From: Kosakonia sp. BYX6 | Lineage (GTDB): Bacteria; Pseudomonadota; Gammaproteobacteria; Enterobacterales; Enterobacteriaceae | DNA length: 64,000 bases | Assembly (NCBI RefSeq): GCF_038449125.1 | Contig: NZ_CP151800.1 | Span: forward strand, 4,498,406 to 4,562,405 | Direction of reading: 5' to 3' | Part shown: positions 35,987-44,822 of the stretch, in pieces | Position numbering within the stretch: the stretch's first letter is position 1 | Layout: every line of letters starts with the position of its first letter | Program-made: the position numbers and the translations under genes | The notes under the pieces: generated by a model | Told to the model about the DNA's origin: nothing | What the model saw: only the letters and a program-made list of their open reading frames with translations | Database searches by the model: none

Positions 35987-36013
35987 AAAAACAGGCGCTA
36001 TTTTCAGCGCCTG
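35987..36013 (-). terminator. pldA terminator
   Basis: Minus strand CAGGCGCT-GAAAAT-AGCGCCTG followed by TTTTTATTTCA, 20 bp after the pldA stop and before recQ. Confidence 0.88.
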
Positions 36014-36032
36014 CGCCAGAAACTGCAATGCT

Positions 36033-36902
36033 TTAAAACAGATCGTTGAGCATCACGCCCACACCGACACGCGTTTGATTGTAATTGTAGTCAATCAGCG
36101 ATTCGCCATAGCCGCTGTAAACCTGGGTATAGAGACGAACGTGTTTGCTGACCGGGTAGCTTAGGCCAATTTCCGCGCCGCCGTAACCGGTATTCCAGTT
36201 GTACTGGCCTTTGGCGCTGAGGATCGCTTCGCCAATCTGGTAACCGATTTTCAGTTGGTAATAACCCATATATTTGGTGATGTCCGGGTTGTCATCGGTT
36301 GAGCCCACCACATACCACGGTTTCACTTCCACCAGCCAGTTGCCGTTTTGCGCCATCAAACGCGTGTAAACGCGGTTCCAACTGCGTGACGTCGGATCGG
36401 AGCGGCCATTTGAATCGTGGTTGTAACCAAACTCCACATCGCGCAGCGTCCAGCCGGCAAATTCATAATCCGTGGCGAAACCGAGGAACAACTGTGGTTC
36501 GTAGTTGGTTTCGCGGAAGGGGGAAGACTCGCCGCTGTTGGAGAGTTGCCACCAGGATTTTTGTGTATAGGACGCGCCGAGCACCGAGTTCGGCCCAATA
36601 ATGCCGCGCCAGAACGGGAACGCCAGGCTGAGCTGGAACTTCACTTCATCTTTACGCGCGTTATCAGACCAGTTGTAAGAACGGATCGCTTCTTTGTTCA
36701 GGTCGCTGGTATCGGTATAGATAAGGTAATTGGATTCATACGGATAGAGCGTGAATGGATTGTCGTGTTCCTGCAATAAGTTGGCGATGATGCTGCCGCG
36801 TACGGCGGGCGCATCGTGCACTTCTTTTATTGTCGCTTCTTGTGCGTGTGCCACAAACGGCAGTGCAAGCACTGCGAAAAACCAACCCAGATAGGTCCGC
36901 AT
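36033..36902 (-). CDS. pldA: Outer membrane phospholipase A PldA
   Basis: Dimeric, calcium-dependent outer-membrane phospholipase that removes mislocalised phospholipids from the outer leaflet. It has 289 residues, as in E. coli. A signal peptide, MRTYLGWFFAVLALPFVAHA, is cleaved after AHA. The remainder forms a 12-strand barrel with alternating hydrophobic residues, a C-terminal Phe (VMLNDLF) and the catalytic motif YNHDSNGRSDPTSRSWNRV carrying the His, Ser and Asn triad. It is divergent from yigI. Confidence 0.97.
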   Translation of the reverse strand: MRTYLGWFFAVLALPFVAHAQEATIKEVHDAPAVRGSIIANLLQEHDNPFTLYPYESNYLIYTDTSDLNKEAIRSYNWSDNARKDEVKFQLSLAFPFWRGIIGPNSVLGASYTQKSWWQLSNSGESSPFRETNYEPQLFLGFATDYEFAGWTLRDVEFGYNHDSNGRSDPTSRSWNRVYTRLMAQNGNWLVEVKPWYVVGSTDDNPDITKYMGYYQLKIGYQIGEAILSAKGQYNWNTGYGGAEIGLSYPVSKHVRLYTQVYSGYGESLIDYNYNQTRVGVGVMLNDLF

Positions 36903-37060
36903 CGGTTTAATGCTCCCGAATTATTGTTGAAGTGAAGTATTTCCCCGCAGGTATTCTACATATTTATTGAGTAACTGCTCATGAATCGGTGCTTAAAGTA
37001 GCAATCAACAAACAAAGAGCATAAAATCAACATTCTGTTAACTCATCGGATCAGATCGTT

Positions 37061-37528
37061 ATGTCAGCCGTTCTCACAGCGGATCAAGCCCTGCAATTGG
37101 TGGGCGAGATTTTTGTCTATCACATGCCCTTTAACCGTGCGTTAGGCCTTGAGCTGGAGCGTTATGAAAAAGAGTACGCTCAGTTGAATTTCAATAACCA
37201 GCCGATGATGGTCGGTAACTGGGCGCAAAGTATTTTACACGGCGGTGTGATCGCCTCCGCGCTGGATGTCGCCGCCGGTTTAGTCTGTGTTGGCAGCACC
37301 TTAACCCGCCATGAAACCATCAGTGAAGACGAGCTGCGCCAGCGTTTATCGCGCATGGGCACCATTGATTTGCGCGTCGATTATCTGCGCCCTGGGCGCG
37401 GAACGCGCTTTACCGCCAGCAGCAGTTTGCTGCGCGCAGGCAATAAAGTCGCCGTCGCCCGCGTCGAGTTGCATAACGAAGAAAAAATGCACATCGCCAG
37501 CGCGACTGCCACCTATATGGTGGGGTGA
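37061..37528 (+). CDS. yigI: YigI, hotdog-fold (PaaI-like) thioesterase
   Basis: A 155-residue protein, the E. coli YigI length, with the single hotdog domain of the PaaI/YigI thioesterase family; the homologue acts on medium- and long-chain acyl-CoA. Visible features are [21 protein letters not shown] (catalytic HGG motif near residue 66), RVDYLRPG and a C-terminal strand [10 protein letters not shown]. The Shine-Dalgarno is weak (GGATC). It precedes rarD by 55 bp. Confidence 0.9.
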   Translation: MSAVLTADQALQLVGEIFVYHMPFNRALGLELERYEKEYAQLNFNNQPMMVGNWAQSILHGGVIASALDVAAGLVCVGSTLTRHETISEDELRQRLSRMGTIDLRVDYLRPGRGTRFTASSSLLRAGNKVAVARVELHNEEKMHIASATATYMVG

Positions 37529-37583
37529 GCCAGTCTGCAAAATCAGGTAACATGCGTTAACTTTTTAGCAACGAGTTTTCCTG

Positions 37584-38480
37584 ATGGATCCTAAACAAAC
37601 GCGGCTTGGCGTGTTACTCGCTCTGGCCGCTTATTTCATTTGGGGCGTCGCCCCGGCTTATTTCAAAGTTATCTGGTATGTTCCCGCCAACGAAATTCTG
37701 ACCCATCGCATTATCTGGTCGTTCTTCTTTATGCTGGCGCTCATCAGTGTGAGCCGCCAGTGGCGAAGCGTGAAAACGCTGCTGCAAACACCGAAGAAGA
37801 TTTTCCTACTGGCGCTAAGCGCGGTGCTGATTGGCGGCAACTGGCTGCTGTTTATCTGGGCGGTAAACCATAACCATATGCTGGAAGCCAGCCTCGGTTA
37901 CTTTATTAACCCGCTGGTGAATATTCTGCTGGGCATGCTGTTTTTGGGTGAGCGTTTTCGCCGTATGCAGTGGCTGGCAGTGTTGCTTGCCGCGATCGGT
38001 GTGCTGGTGCAGTTGTGGACGTTTGGCTCGCTACCGATCATCGCGCTTGGCCTCGCTTTTAGCTTTGCGTTCTACGGCTTAATACGCAAAAAGATTGCCG
38101 TCGACGCGCAAACCGGCATGTTGGTGGAAACCTTATGGTTGCTGCCGGTGGCGGCGATTTGGTTATTCGGCATTACCGACAGCCCGACCAGCCATATGGG
38201 GCAAAACAGTTTGTCGCTGAACCTGCTGCTGATGGCCGCTGGCGTCATTACGACCATTCCACTACTGTGTTTTACCGGTGCGGCGACGCGCCTTCGCCTG
38301 TCGACGCTGGGTTTCTTTCAGTACATTGGCCCAACGCTGATGTTCCTGCTGGCCGTGGTCTTTTACGGTGAGCATCCTGGCCCGGATAAGATGGTGACCT
38401 TTGGCTTTATCTGGGCGGCGCTGGCGATTTTTGTTATGGATGCGATTTATACCCAGCGCGGTTTACGTAAAAGCCGCTAA
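37584..38480 (+). CDS. rarD: RarD, EamA-family permease
   Basis: Predicted inner-membrane transporter of the DMT superfamily, historically linked to chloramphenicol sensitivity; substrate unknown. It has 298 residues (E. coli 296) with ten hydrophobic segments. The N-terminus LALAAYFIWGVAPAYFKVIW and FINPLVNILLGMLFLGERFR are typical of the family. The gene starts with MDPKQTRLGVLL after a TTTTCCTG leader and is followed by a GC hairpin. Confidence 0.93.
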   Translation: MDPKQTRLGVLLALAAYFIWGVAPAYFKVIWYVPANEILTHRIIWSFFFMLALISVSRQWRSVKTLLQTPKKIFLLALSAVLIGGNWLLFIWAVNHNHMLEASLGYFINPLVNILLGMLFLGERFRRMQWLAVLLAAIGVLVQLWTFGSLPIIALGLAFSFAFYGLIRKKIAVDAQTGMLVETLWLLPVAAIWLFGITDSPTSHMGQNSLSLNLLLMAAGVITTIPLLCFTGAATRLRLSTLGFFQYIGPTLMFLLAVVFYGEHPGPDKMVTFGFIWAALAIFVMDAIYTQRGLRKSR

Positions 38481-38501
38481 TTTCCCTTACGCATCGCATT
38501 A

Positions 38502-38525
38502 AACGGGCGGGATTCTCCGCCCGTT
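38502..38525. other. Hairpin after rarD
   Basis: Perfect 9-bp stem AACGGGCGG/CCGCCCGTT with loop GATTCT, 21 bp after the rarD stop. No T-run follows on either strand, so it may stabilise the rarD 3' end rather than terminate. Confidence 0.5.
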
Positions 38526-38627
38526 ACCTACAAATATTCGGGGTTAATGGCTCGTCGCGTCGCATATTCATTCACTGAATGGTATGTTTTCCGTTCCGTA
38601 ATTTGCACTATTCAGGATGAATTCGTG

Positions 38628-39005
38628 ATGATTGGCAGGATTTTTTTGCCTTCCGGCTTTGCGTGCCTCACACGTGGGCCGTATATCCTTGCGTATGTGC
38701 TTCTGCATGTAATCTATTTTGCTGTCGCATTTAATGTGGATGAATTTCTCGTCCCGCTTGTGCTGTGCATGCTGCTTTATACGTATCTGAAAGTGAATAT
38801 TAATGCGCAACGTGGCAGAGATAGCGGATTAAAGGCTCGCTATGTCGTTATTTTGTCGGTGTTAATTTACCTGGGATGCGCCGTGATGGGCTTCTTTTTC
38901 GGGGACGACTGCGCCAGCCTCGCTGTTCGCATTAATATCGGTTTCGATCTGCTGGTCTTTTTTATGTTTCTTCTCGCGCCCACACAGTTAAAAACAACAA
39001 ACTAA
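38628..39005 (+). CDS. yigG: YigG-like inner membrane protein, function unknown
   Basis: A 125-residue hydrophobic protein in the position of E. coli yigG (126 residues). The start MIGRIFLPSGFACLTRGPY at 38628 has an AGGA site ten bases upstream; an in-frame ATG at 38547 would add 27 residues unlikely to be real. Three to four membrane spans are predicted: about 17-35, 37-52, 66-85 and 97-113. The assignment rests on length, hydrophobicity and position between rarD and yigF. Base composition looks more A/T-rich than the neighbours. Confidence 0.7.
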   Translation: MIGRIFLPSGFACLTRGPYILAYVLLHVIYFAVAFNVDEFLVPLVLCMLLYTYLKVNINAQRGRDSGLKARYVVILSVLIYLGCAVMGFFFGDDCASLAVRINIGFDLLVFFMFLLAPTQLKTTN

Positions 39006-39041
39006 CCCGCTATGCAGGATTCAAATTTTAAGGAGAGAAAA

Positions 39042-39434
39042 ATGAGCGTTAACAACGAATACGACTATCAGAATGACAATGCATTGAGCGAAAAATGGAA
39101 GTTTCGTTTTGCCTTTTTTGAGAAAAATGGCTTGCCGAACTTCTGGGGTCCAACCCCTGCCTGGAAGGCGGCATTCAAAGAAATGACTTTTGGTCAGAAA
39201 GTGAAAGTCTCTTTTAACTTCTTCGCTTACTTTTTCTCTTTCATTTATCTGCTGATCATCGGCTTGTGGAAAAAAGCGGTATTAGTGCTTCTGCTTAACC
39301 TGGTGGTTATTTTCATCATCGCCGTTTCCGACCTGAACTTCCTCGGCTATGTGGTGAATCTCTTCACCGCCATGCGGGCAAACATATGGTTTTACGAGTA
39401 CAAGGTGAAAGGCAAACAAGACTGGAGCCTGTAG
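39042..39434 (+). CDS. yigF: YigF-like DUF2628 membrane protein
   Basis: A 130-residue protein with a charged, aromatic N-terminus (ALSEKWKFRFAFFEKNG, FWGPTPAWKAAFKEMTFGQK) followed by two hydrophobic spans at about 55-75 and 76-100, and a basic C-terminus (FYEYKVKGKQDWSL). This is the DUF2628 arrangement of E. coli YigF; no function is established. The start at 39042 has a perfect AAGGAG site, unlike the upstream ATG at 39012. It follows yigG by 36 bp and is probably co-transcribed. Confidence 0.8.
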   Translation: MSVNNEYDYQNDNALSEKWKFRFAFFEKNGLPNFWGPTPAWKAAFKEMTFGQKVKVSFNFFAYFFSFIYLLIIGLWKKAVLVLLLNLVVIFIIAVSDLNFLGYVVNLFTAMRANIWFYEYKVKGKQDWSL

Positions 39435-39447
39435 GTTCAGCGTTTAT

Positions 39448-39545
39448 GCCGGGTGGCGGCTATGCCTTACCCGGCCTACAAGATCGGCAATATCAACACG
39501 TTGCGAACCTTTCTGTAGGCCTGATAAGCGAAGCGCCATCAGGCA
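39448..39545. repeat. REP pair (BIME) between yigF and corA
   Basis: Two inverted REP units: GCCGGGTGGCGGCTATGCCT at 39448 and GTAGGCCTGATAAGCGAAGC at 39515, separated by a 35-bp loop. They lie in the convergent yigF/corA gap, upstream of the terminator. Confidence 0.92.
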
Positions 39546-39565
39546 GCAGGTTTGCCATGGGCTTT

Positions 39566-39594
39566 AAGGTTCAGCGTGATGCTGAACCTTTTTT
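39566..39594 (+). terminator. yigF/corA intergenic terminator
   Basis: AAGGTTCAGC-GTGAT-GCTGAACCTT followed by six T on the plus strand. The T-run abuts the corA stop codon. On the minus strand the stem is followed by only a weak TTAAAG, so it mainly serves the yigG-yigF unit. Confidence 0.82.
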
Positions 39595-39595
39595 A

Positions 39596-40546
39596 TTACA
39601 GCCAGTTACGGCGTTTGAAGTAGAGGTATGGCGCAAGGCCGGCGAGGATCATAAAGACAATCGCGCCAGGATAACCGAAGCTCCAGTGCAGCTCGGGCAT
39701 AAACTCGAAGTTCATCCCGTAGCTGGAGGCCACCAATGTTGGCGGCAGGAACACCACAGACACCACCGAGAAGATCTTGATAATGCGGTTCTGCTCGATG
39801 TTGATGAAACCCATGGCCGCCTGCATCAGGAAGTTCACTTTCTGGAACAGGGATTCGTTGTGCGGCAGCAGGGATTCGATATCGCGCAGGATCTCACGCG
39901 CTTGCTCCAGTTGACCGGACGGTAAACGCGCCTTGCGCACCAGGAAGTTCAGCGCGCGCTGGGTATCCATCAGACACAAACGCACCTTCCAGCCGATATC
40001 TTCCTGCTCCGCCAGCGTCGAGAGCGCGTCGTCATACTCATCGCCCTGCTGGCCTTCCATAATGACGCGGCTCAGTTTTTCCAGATCGCTGTAGATGTTT
40101 TCGATTTCATCCGCCAGTTGTTCGATTTTGGTTTCGAACAAATCCAGCAGCAGTTCGTAGGCGTTGCCATCGACCATTTCCTGGCTGCGGGCACGCATGC
40201 GGTAAAGGCGAAACGCAGGCAGCTCGCGTTCACGCAGGGTGAACAAGCGGCCTTCGCGGATGGTGAATGCAACGGTTGAGTTGCCTGCATGATCTTCCGC
40301 GTCCTCATAAAAGAAGAAGGAGTGGATGTGCAGGCCGTCTTCGTCTTCAAAAAAACGCGCCGACGCTTCGATGTCTTCCAGTTCAGGTCGGGTTGCCAGG
40401 TTCTGGCCCAATTCCGTTTGCACGCGGGAACGTTCTTCGTCGTCCGGCTCGACCAAATCAACCCAAACAGAGCTGGCGAGGTGTTTGATTTCGTCAGCCT
40501 CAAGGCGGGTTAAACGATTGTTTTCCAGTTGAAATGCGCTCAGCAT
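39596..40546 (-). CDS. corA: Magnesium/cobalt/nickel transporter CorA
   Basis: Main constitutive Mg2+ channel of the inner membrane, a homopentamer. The start at 40546 gives [19 protein letters not shown] and 316 residues, as in E. coli; a frame from 40603 adds 19 unsupported residues. A large cytoplasmic funnel with long helices ([20 protein letters not shown]) leads to two C-terminal spans (about 258-278 and 291-311), with the selectivity motif [12 protein letters not shown] between them and a basic end FKRRNWL. Its 5' leader carries a corL-like ORF. Confidence 0.97.
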   Translation of the reverse strand: MLSAFQLENNRLTRLEADEIKHLASSVWVDLVEPDDEERSRVQTELGQNLATRPELEDIEASARFFEDEDGLHIHSFFFYEDAEDHAGNSTVAFTIREGRLFTLRERELPAFRLYRMRARSQEMVDGNAYELLLDLFETKIEQLADEIENIYSDLEKLSRVIMEGQQGDEYDDALSTLAEQEDIGWKVRLCLMDTQRALNFLVRKARLPSGQLEQAREILRDIESLLPHNESLFQKVNFLMQAAMGFINIEQNRIIKIFSVVSVVFLPPTLVASSYGMNFEFMPELHWSFGYPGAIVFMILAGLAPYLYFKRRNWL

Positions 40547-40698
40547 GGCCGGGACTCCCAATGCAAAAAATATCGGACAGTTCGCAGGGCACACAAGAAA
40601 CAAATTGGGTTTCAGACCATTAAACAGTCTGACTCAGCGCGACGGGGATAAAGCGGGTCGCTGACAACCTCTAAGGCCATCAGCATGAGGAGATAGCC

Positions 40699-40755
40699 TT
40701 AGGAGTTGTTCCTGAAATCCAGGAAATTGAGCCAGCATCTACTGGGTGTGTCCAA
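40699..40755 (-). CDS. corL: CorL-like leader peptide upstream of corA
   Basis: An 18-codon reading frame starting with UUG (40753-40755) and ending TAA (40699-40701): MDTPSRCWLNFLDFRNNS. It has a good AGAGGA Shine-Dalgarno eight bases upstream and begins about 25 nt after the predicted corA transcription start, 150 nt before corA. In Salmonella the corA leader is known to encode a short peptide CorL whose translation controls Rho-dependent termination. The match here is by position and architecture; I cannot confirm sequence identity with Salmonella CorL. Confidence 0.65.
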   Translation of the reverse strand: MDTPSRCWLNFLDFRNNS

Positions 40756-40787
40756 GGCGAATGTCCTCTTAGCGTGATCGTGCGCGC

Positions 40788-40816
40788 ATGTTACGCCAGC
40801 ACTCATGAGGCGTCAA
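40788..40816 (-). promoter_or_regulatory. corA promoter
   Basis: Minus strand TTGACG (40811-40816), 17-bp spacer, TAACAT (40788-40793), giving a start near 40781 and a leader of about 235 nt before corA. The rest of 40547-40903 holds the corL-like frame, leader sequence and the uvrD 3' flank. Confidence 0.75.
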
Positions 40817-40903
40817 CTCGCAACGAAACGCTAAAGAGCAATATTTGCCCTTAAGCGTATAAGGCTAGCAGAACATTACAAAATAATGATATTTTTCTGA
40901 AAG

Positions 40904-43066
40904 TTAGACTGTTTCAAGCTTCGCATAAGCGGCCACCAGCCATTTGATACCCTGCCCCTGGAACGCCACTTGTAAGCGGCTATGCTCGCCGCTTCCTTCC
41001 ATATTCACCACCGTGCCTTCGCCGAATTTCGCATGGCGCACACGCTGGCCGAGCTTATAACCGGTATCGTTCGCCACCACCGGCGTTCCCATCCGCTGAT
41101 GGCTGACCGGGCGGCTGACGCTGGCGCGTAAACGCACCTCTTCCACACACGCTTCCGGCAATTCGCCGATAAAGCGCGACGGACGGTGATAAACCTCTTT
41201 GCCGTACAGACGGCGTGTTTCCGCGTAGGTTAAGGTCAGTTTTTGCATCGCACGTGTCACGCCAACATACGCCAGACGGCGTTCTTCTTCGAGGCGACCG
41301 CCTTCGTCCAGCGACATCTGGCTCGGGAACATGCCCTCTTCCACGCCAACAATAAACACCTGCGGGAATTCGAGGCCTTTTGCCGAGTGCAGCGTCATTA
41401 ATTGCACCGCATCCTGCCAGGTGTCCGCCTGCCCCTCGCCCGCTTCCAGCGCAGCGTGAGAGAGAAACGCCTGTAACGGCATTAAATCTTCATCTTCTTC
41501 GTTGTAGCTGAACTGGCGCGTCGCGGTCACCAGTTCCTCTAAGTTCTCGATTCGCGTCTGACCTTTTTCGCCCTTCTCCTGCTCGTACATCATGCGCAAG
41601 CCGGAATCGCTGATGACACGGTCGGTTTGCACGTGCAACGGCATATCGGCTGTCTCTTGCGCCAGCGCGTCAATCAATTCAAGGAAACGTTGCAGCGCAC
41701 TGGCTGCGCGACCTGCCAGCGCTTTTTCTTGCAGCAATTCACGCGTGGCCTGCCAGAGAGTTAACTGTCGTTCGCGGGAAGCCTGGCGCACCACATCCAA
41801 TGTGCGATCGCCAATGCCGCGCGTCGGCGTGTTCACCACGCGCTCATAAGCGGCATCGTCATTGCGGTTGGCAATCAGGCGCAGGTAAGCGAGTGCATCT
41901 TTGATTTCCTGACGTTCGAAGAAACGCATGCCGCCATAAATGCGGTACGGCATGCTGGCCTGCAATAACGCCTCTTCCAGCACACGCGATTGGGCGTTGC
42001 TGCGATAAAGAATGGCGCACTGCGTCAGTTGCCCGCCGTTGTCCTGCCAGGCTTTAATGCGGTTGACCACAAAGCGCGCTTCATCCAACTCGTTAAAGGC
42101 GCAGTAAAGGGAGATCGGTTCGCCATCAACACCTTCGGTCCACAGCTTTTTACCCAAACGCCCGTTGTTGTTCTCAATCAGGGCGTTCGCGGCGCTCAGA
42201 ATATTGCTGGTGGAGCGGTAGTTTTGCTCCAGGCGGATGGTTTCGGCGCCGGGGAAATCCTTGAGAAAGCGTTGGATGTTTTCCACCTGCGCACCGCGCC
42301 AGCCGTAAATCGACTGATCATCGTCGCCGACGATCATCACTTTGCCGGTATCGCCCGCCAGCAGGCGGATCCACGCGTATTGAATGTTGTTAGTATCCTG
42401 GAATTCGTCCACCAGGATATTGGTAAAACGTTCCCGATAGTGCTGCAAAATATGCGGCTTGTTCAGCCACAACTCATGCGCGCGCAGCAGCAGCTCGGCG
42501 AAGTCCACCAGCCCTGCGCGATCGCACGCTTCCTGGTAAGCCTGGTAGACTTTCTGCCAGGTTTGCTCCACCGGGTTGCCGAAGCTTTGAATATGATGCG
42601 GGCGAATGCCTTCATCTTTTTGGCCGTTGATGTACCACATCGCCTGGCGCGGCGGCCACTGCTTCTCGTCGAGGTTCATCGCCTTGATCAGACGTTTCAA
42701 CAAGCGCAGTTGATCTTCGCTATCGAGGATCTGGAAATCTTGCGGCAGGTTGGCGTCCATATGGTGAGCGCGCAGCAGGCGGTGCGCCAGCCCGTGGAAA
42801 GTGCCGACCCACATGCCGCCCTGGGTGGTGCCCATTAACTGGCCGATGCGGTGGCGCATTTCCGCCGCCGCTTTGTTGGTAAAGGTGACCGCCATAATGG
42901 AGTATGGCGAGCAGTTTTCGACGGTCATCAGCCATGCGATACGGTGCACCAGCACGCGCGTCTTGCCGCTTCCCGCTCCCGCCAGCACCAGCATATTGCT
43001 GCGTGTCGCCGCTACGGCGTCGCGCTGTTTGTCATTGAGGCTGTCGAGCAGATAAGAAACGTCCAT
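40904..43066 (-). CDS. uvrD: DNA helicase II UvrD
   Basis: Superfamily 1A 3'-5' helicase that removes excised strands in nucleotide excision and mismatch repair and strips RecA from DNA. It has 720 residues, as in E. coli. Motifs are GAGSGKTRVL (Walker A, near 29), LVDEFQDTNNIQ (motif II), GDDDQSIYGWRGA (motif III), QNYRST (IV), TLHSAKGLEFPQVF (V) and AYVGVTRAM (VI); the C-terminal Tudor-like domain is near 650-720. A LexA box and promoter lie upstream within and after yigB. Confidence 0.98.
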   Translation of the reverse strand: MDVSYLLDSLNDKQRDAVAATRSNMLVLAGAGSGKTRVLVHRIAWLMTVENCSPYSIMAVTFTNKAAAEMRHRIGQLMGTTQGGMWVGTFHGLAHRLLRAHHMDANLPQDFQILDSEDQLRLLKRLIKAMNLDEKQWPPRQAMWYINGQKDEGIRPHHIQSFGNPVEQTWQKVYQAYQEACDRAGLVDFAELLLRAHELWLNKPHILQHYRERFTNILVDEFQDTNNIQYAWIRLLAGDTGKVMIVGDDDQSIYGWRGAQVENIQRFLKDFPGAETIRLEQNYRSTSNILSAANALIENNNGRLGKKLWTEGVDGEPISLYCAFNELDEARFVVNRIKAWQDNGGQLTQCAILYRSNAQSRVLEEALLQASMPYRIYGGMRFFERQEIKDALAYLRLIANRNDDAAYERVVNTPTRGIGDRTLDVVRQASRERQLTLWQATRELLQEKALAGRAASALQRFLELIDALAQETADMPLHVQTDRVISDSGLRMMYEQEKGEKGQTRIENLEELVTATRQFSYNEEDEDLMPLQAFLSHAALEAGEGQADTWQDAVQLMTLHSAKGLEFPQVFIVGVEEGMFPSQMSLDEGGRLEEERRLAYVGVTRAMQKLTLTYAETRRLYGKEVYHRPSRFIGELPEACVEEVRLRASVSRPVSHQRMGTPVVANDTGYKLGQRVRHAKFGEGTVVNMEGSGEHSRLQVAFQGQGIKWLVAAYAKLETV

Positions 43067-43103
43067 AGGTACCGTCGCGTTGTAATCAGGAAAAGAACGA
43101 AAC

Positions 43104-43169
43104 GCCCAGTGGCGCTTCGCTTACCGGGGCTACGTCACCGTAGGGCGGAAAAGCGCAGCGCCATCCGCC
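43104..43169. repeat. REP pair in the uvrD leader
   Basis: Two inverted REP units: GCCCAGTGGCGCTTCGCTTA at 43104 and the second from 43140 to 43169 (GTAGGGCGGAAAAGCGCAGC). They lie between the LexA site and the uvrD start codon, 37 bp from the latter, so they should be transcribed in the uvrD 5' untranslated region. Confidence 0.88.
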
Positions 43170-43175
43170 AAAACC

Positions 43176-43191
43176 CTGGTATTTTATACAG
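43176..43191. promoter_or_regulatory. LexA box of uvrD
   Basis: CTGTATAAAATACCAG (minus strand) fits CTG-N10-CAG with an A/T-rich centre. It lies just downstream of the predicted transcription start, as in E. coli uvrD, marking SOS control. Confidence 0.9.
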
Positions 43192-43202
43192 AACAATTGG
43201 TG

Positions 43203-43230
43203 ATTATATCAGCGTCGTGAGGGATGCCAA
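43203..43230 (-). promoter_or_regulatory. uvrD promoter
   Basis: Minus strand TTGGCA (43225-43230), 16-bp spacer, TATAAT (43203-43208), the same elements as E. coli uvrD. It lies inside the 3' end of yigB, giving uvrD an independent SOS-controlled transcript. Confidence 0.88.
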
Positions 43231-43920
43231 CCGCGAAATTTCGATATGCGGTAACAAGCGGCTGTCGCTGGCTTGCAGCAAATCCGCGCCTTCGGGTTTG
43301 ATCCAACAGGCCTGCATGCCGCAGCGGATCGCCCCGGCCACATCGGTCGTCAGATCGTCGCCCACATGCAGAATATCGCCAGGGGCGACATCCAGACGCT
43401 CAGCGGCCAGGTGATACATATCGTGGAACGGTTTTGAGCGCCCGTCCGGCCCGGCGCGCAGCACAAATTTGAAGTATTCGCCGAGGCCAAACAGCTCCGG
43501 CTGTGCATTGCCGTTGGTGATCGCCACCAGCGGCCATTTTTCAGCCAGCTTTGCCAGCGTGTCATGGGTTTCTTCCGGCACATCAATGCGGCTACGCCAT
43601 TTGGCAAAGTTAGCCATTGAGGCTTCCGCGCCCGCCGCGGCTTCTTCTTCCGTCAGCCCGGCGTCCAGCATCGCGCGTTCTACCGCGCGCCGCCGCCACT
43701 CCGTCACATCGTGATAGATATCAGGTTCGGTTTCGCGCAGCGACTGGCGAAGGCGCTGAAATTCGGTGTTTTCGAAGCCATTGAGCGCCGGATGGTAACG
43801 TCGCACAAACGCCAGCGCTTCTTGCTCTGTACGCTGGATCACCAGCCGGTTGTCATAAAGAGTGTCGTCCAGGTCGAAGGTGATCGCAGAGATCTGACCT
43901 AATGGGCGGTAAAAACGCAT
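43204..43920 (-). CDS. yigB: YigB, FMN/5-amino-6-ribitylamino-uracil phosphatase (HAD)
   Basis: HAD-family phosphatase that dephosphorylates FMN and the riboflavin intermediate ARPP. It has 238 residues, as in E. coli. Motif I is [12 protein letters not shown] (residues about 13-24), motif [13 protein letters not shown], motif [12 protein letters not shown] with preceding Gly-Arg, and motif [15 protein letters not shown]. Its ATG overlaps the xerC stop by one base (TAATG). The uvrD promoter sits in its last codons. Confidence 0.95.
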   Translation of the reverse strand: MRFYRPLGQISAITFDLDDTLYDNRLVIQRTEQEALAFVRRYHPALNGFENTEFQRLRQSLRETEPDIYHDVTEWRRRAVERAMLDAGLTEEEAAAGAEASMANFAKWRSRIDVPEETHDTLAKLAEKWPLVAITNGNAQPELFGLGEYFKFVLRAGPDGRSKPFHDMYHLAAERLDVAPGDILHVGDDLTTDVAGAIRCGMQACWIKPEGADLLQASDSRLLPHIEISRLASLTTLI

Positions 43921-44822
43921 TATTTCCCCCGTTTAGCGCGCGGATGCGCCGCATCGTATACCGAAGCAAGGTGTTGAAAATCAAGGTGGGTATAGATTTG
44001 TGTGGTGGACAAATTGGCGTGCCCGAGCAGCTCCTGCACGCCGCGCAGATCGCCGCTCGATTCGAGCATATGTGTGGCAAATGAGTGGCGCAGTTTATGG
44101 GGATGCACGTGGCTGTTCAGCCCCTGTTTGATTCCCCATTCGGCGAAACGTTTTTGCACGTTGCGCGCCGAAATACGCTTGCCCATTTTCGACAAGAATA
44201 GCGCGTCTTCTTCAGCGCCAAACAGCGCGCGCAGATCCAACCAGTGTTCAATCCAGGTCACGGCGCTGCGGCCAATCGGCAAACGGCGCTCTTTGCTGCC
44301 TTTGCCCAGCACCCACACTTCGCCGCTTTCCAAATCCAGATGTTTGATATCCAGATTCACCAGTTCAGACAGACGCAGGCCTGCACCGTACATCACTTCG
44401 AGCATTGCCCGGTCACGCACCGCCAGCGGATCGTTGATATCAATATCCAGCAGCCGGTTAACATCATCGACGTCGATATTTTTTGGCAGATGGCGCGGCG
44501 CTTTCGGCGCGGAAATACCTTTGGCCGGGTTCGCGGACAACTCGTCCTGGCTCACCATCCAGTCAAAGAAACTGCGCAACGCCGAAAGGCGCAACGCGAG
44601 ACTTGCCGCGCCGAGGCCTTTACGCCGGCTGCGCGTTGCAATTGATCGCACCATCGCAGCATCACATTGTTGCCAGCTTTTTAAACCGATCTCGTCGACC
44701 AAAGCAATGATGGCATCAAGCTGACGCTGATAATTAAGCAGAGTGATGGGGCTGAGCTGGCGTTCAGCGCTCAGGTAGCGCAGAAACCGGGTGACGGGCA
44801 GTGAAAGCGGAGAGCCGGTCAT
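43920..44822 (-). CDS. xerC: Tyrosine recombinase XerC
   Basis: With XerD resolves chromosome dimers at dif, and multimers of cer-type plasmids. It has 300 residues (E. coli 298). The N-terminal SAM-like domain covers residues 5-95 ([16 protein letters not shown]). Catalytic residues are visible in [10 protein letters not shown] (Arg), KGSKERRLP (Lys), [14 protein letters not shown] (His, Arg), [15 protein letters not shown] (His and nucleophilic Tyr). It overlaps yigA by 4 bp. It is housekeeping, not a mobile-element integrase. Confidence 0.98.
   Translation of the reverse strand: MTGSPLSLPVTRFLRYLSAERQLSPITLLNYQRQLDAIIALVDEIGLKSWQQCDAAMVRSIATRSRRKGLGAASLALRLSALRSFFDWMVSQDELSANPAKGISAPKAPRHLPKNIDVDDVNRLLDIDINDPLAVRDRAMLEVMYGAGLRLSELVNLDIKHLDLESGEVWVLGKGSKERRLPIGRSAVTWIEHWLDLRALFGAEEDALFLSKMGKRISARNVQKRFAEWGIKQGLNSHVHPHKLRHSFATHMLESSGDLRGVQELLGHANLSTTQIYTHLDFQHLASVYDAAHPRAKRGK

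Noticed and set aside
43920-44822. Tyrosine recombinase as a sign of a prophage or island
   Set aside because: It is XerC in its conserved dapF-yigA-xerC-yigB-uvrD context, with no phage genes nearby.
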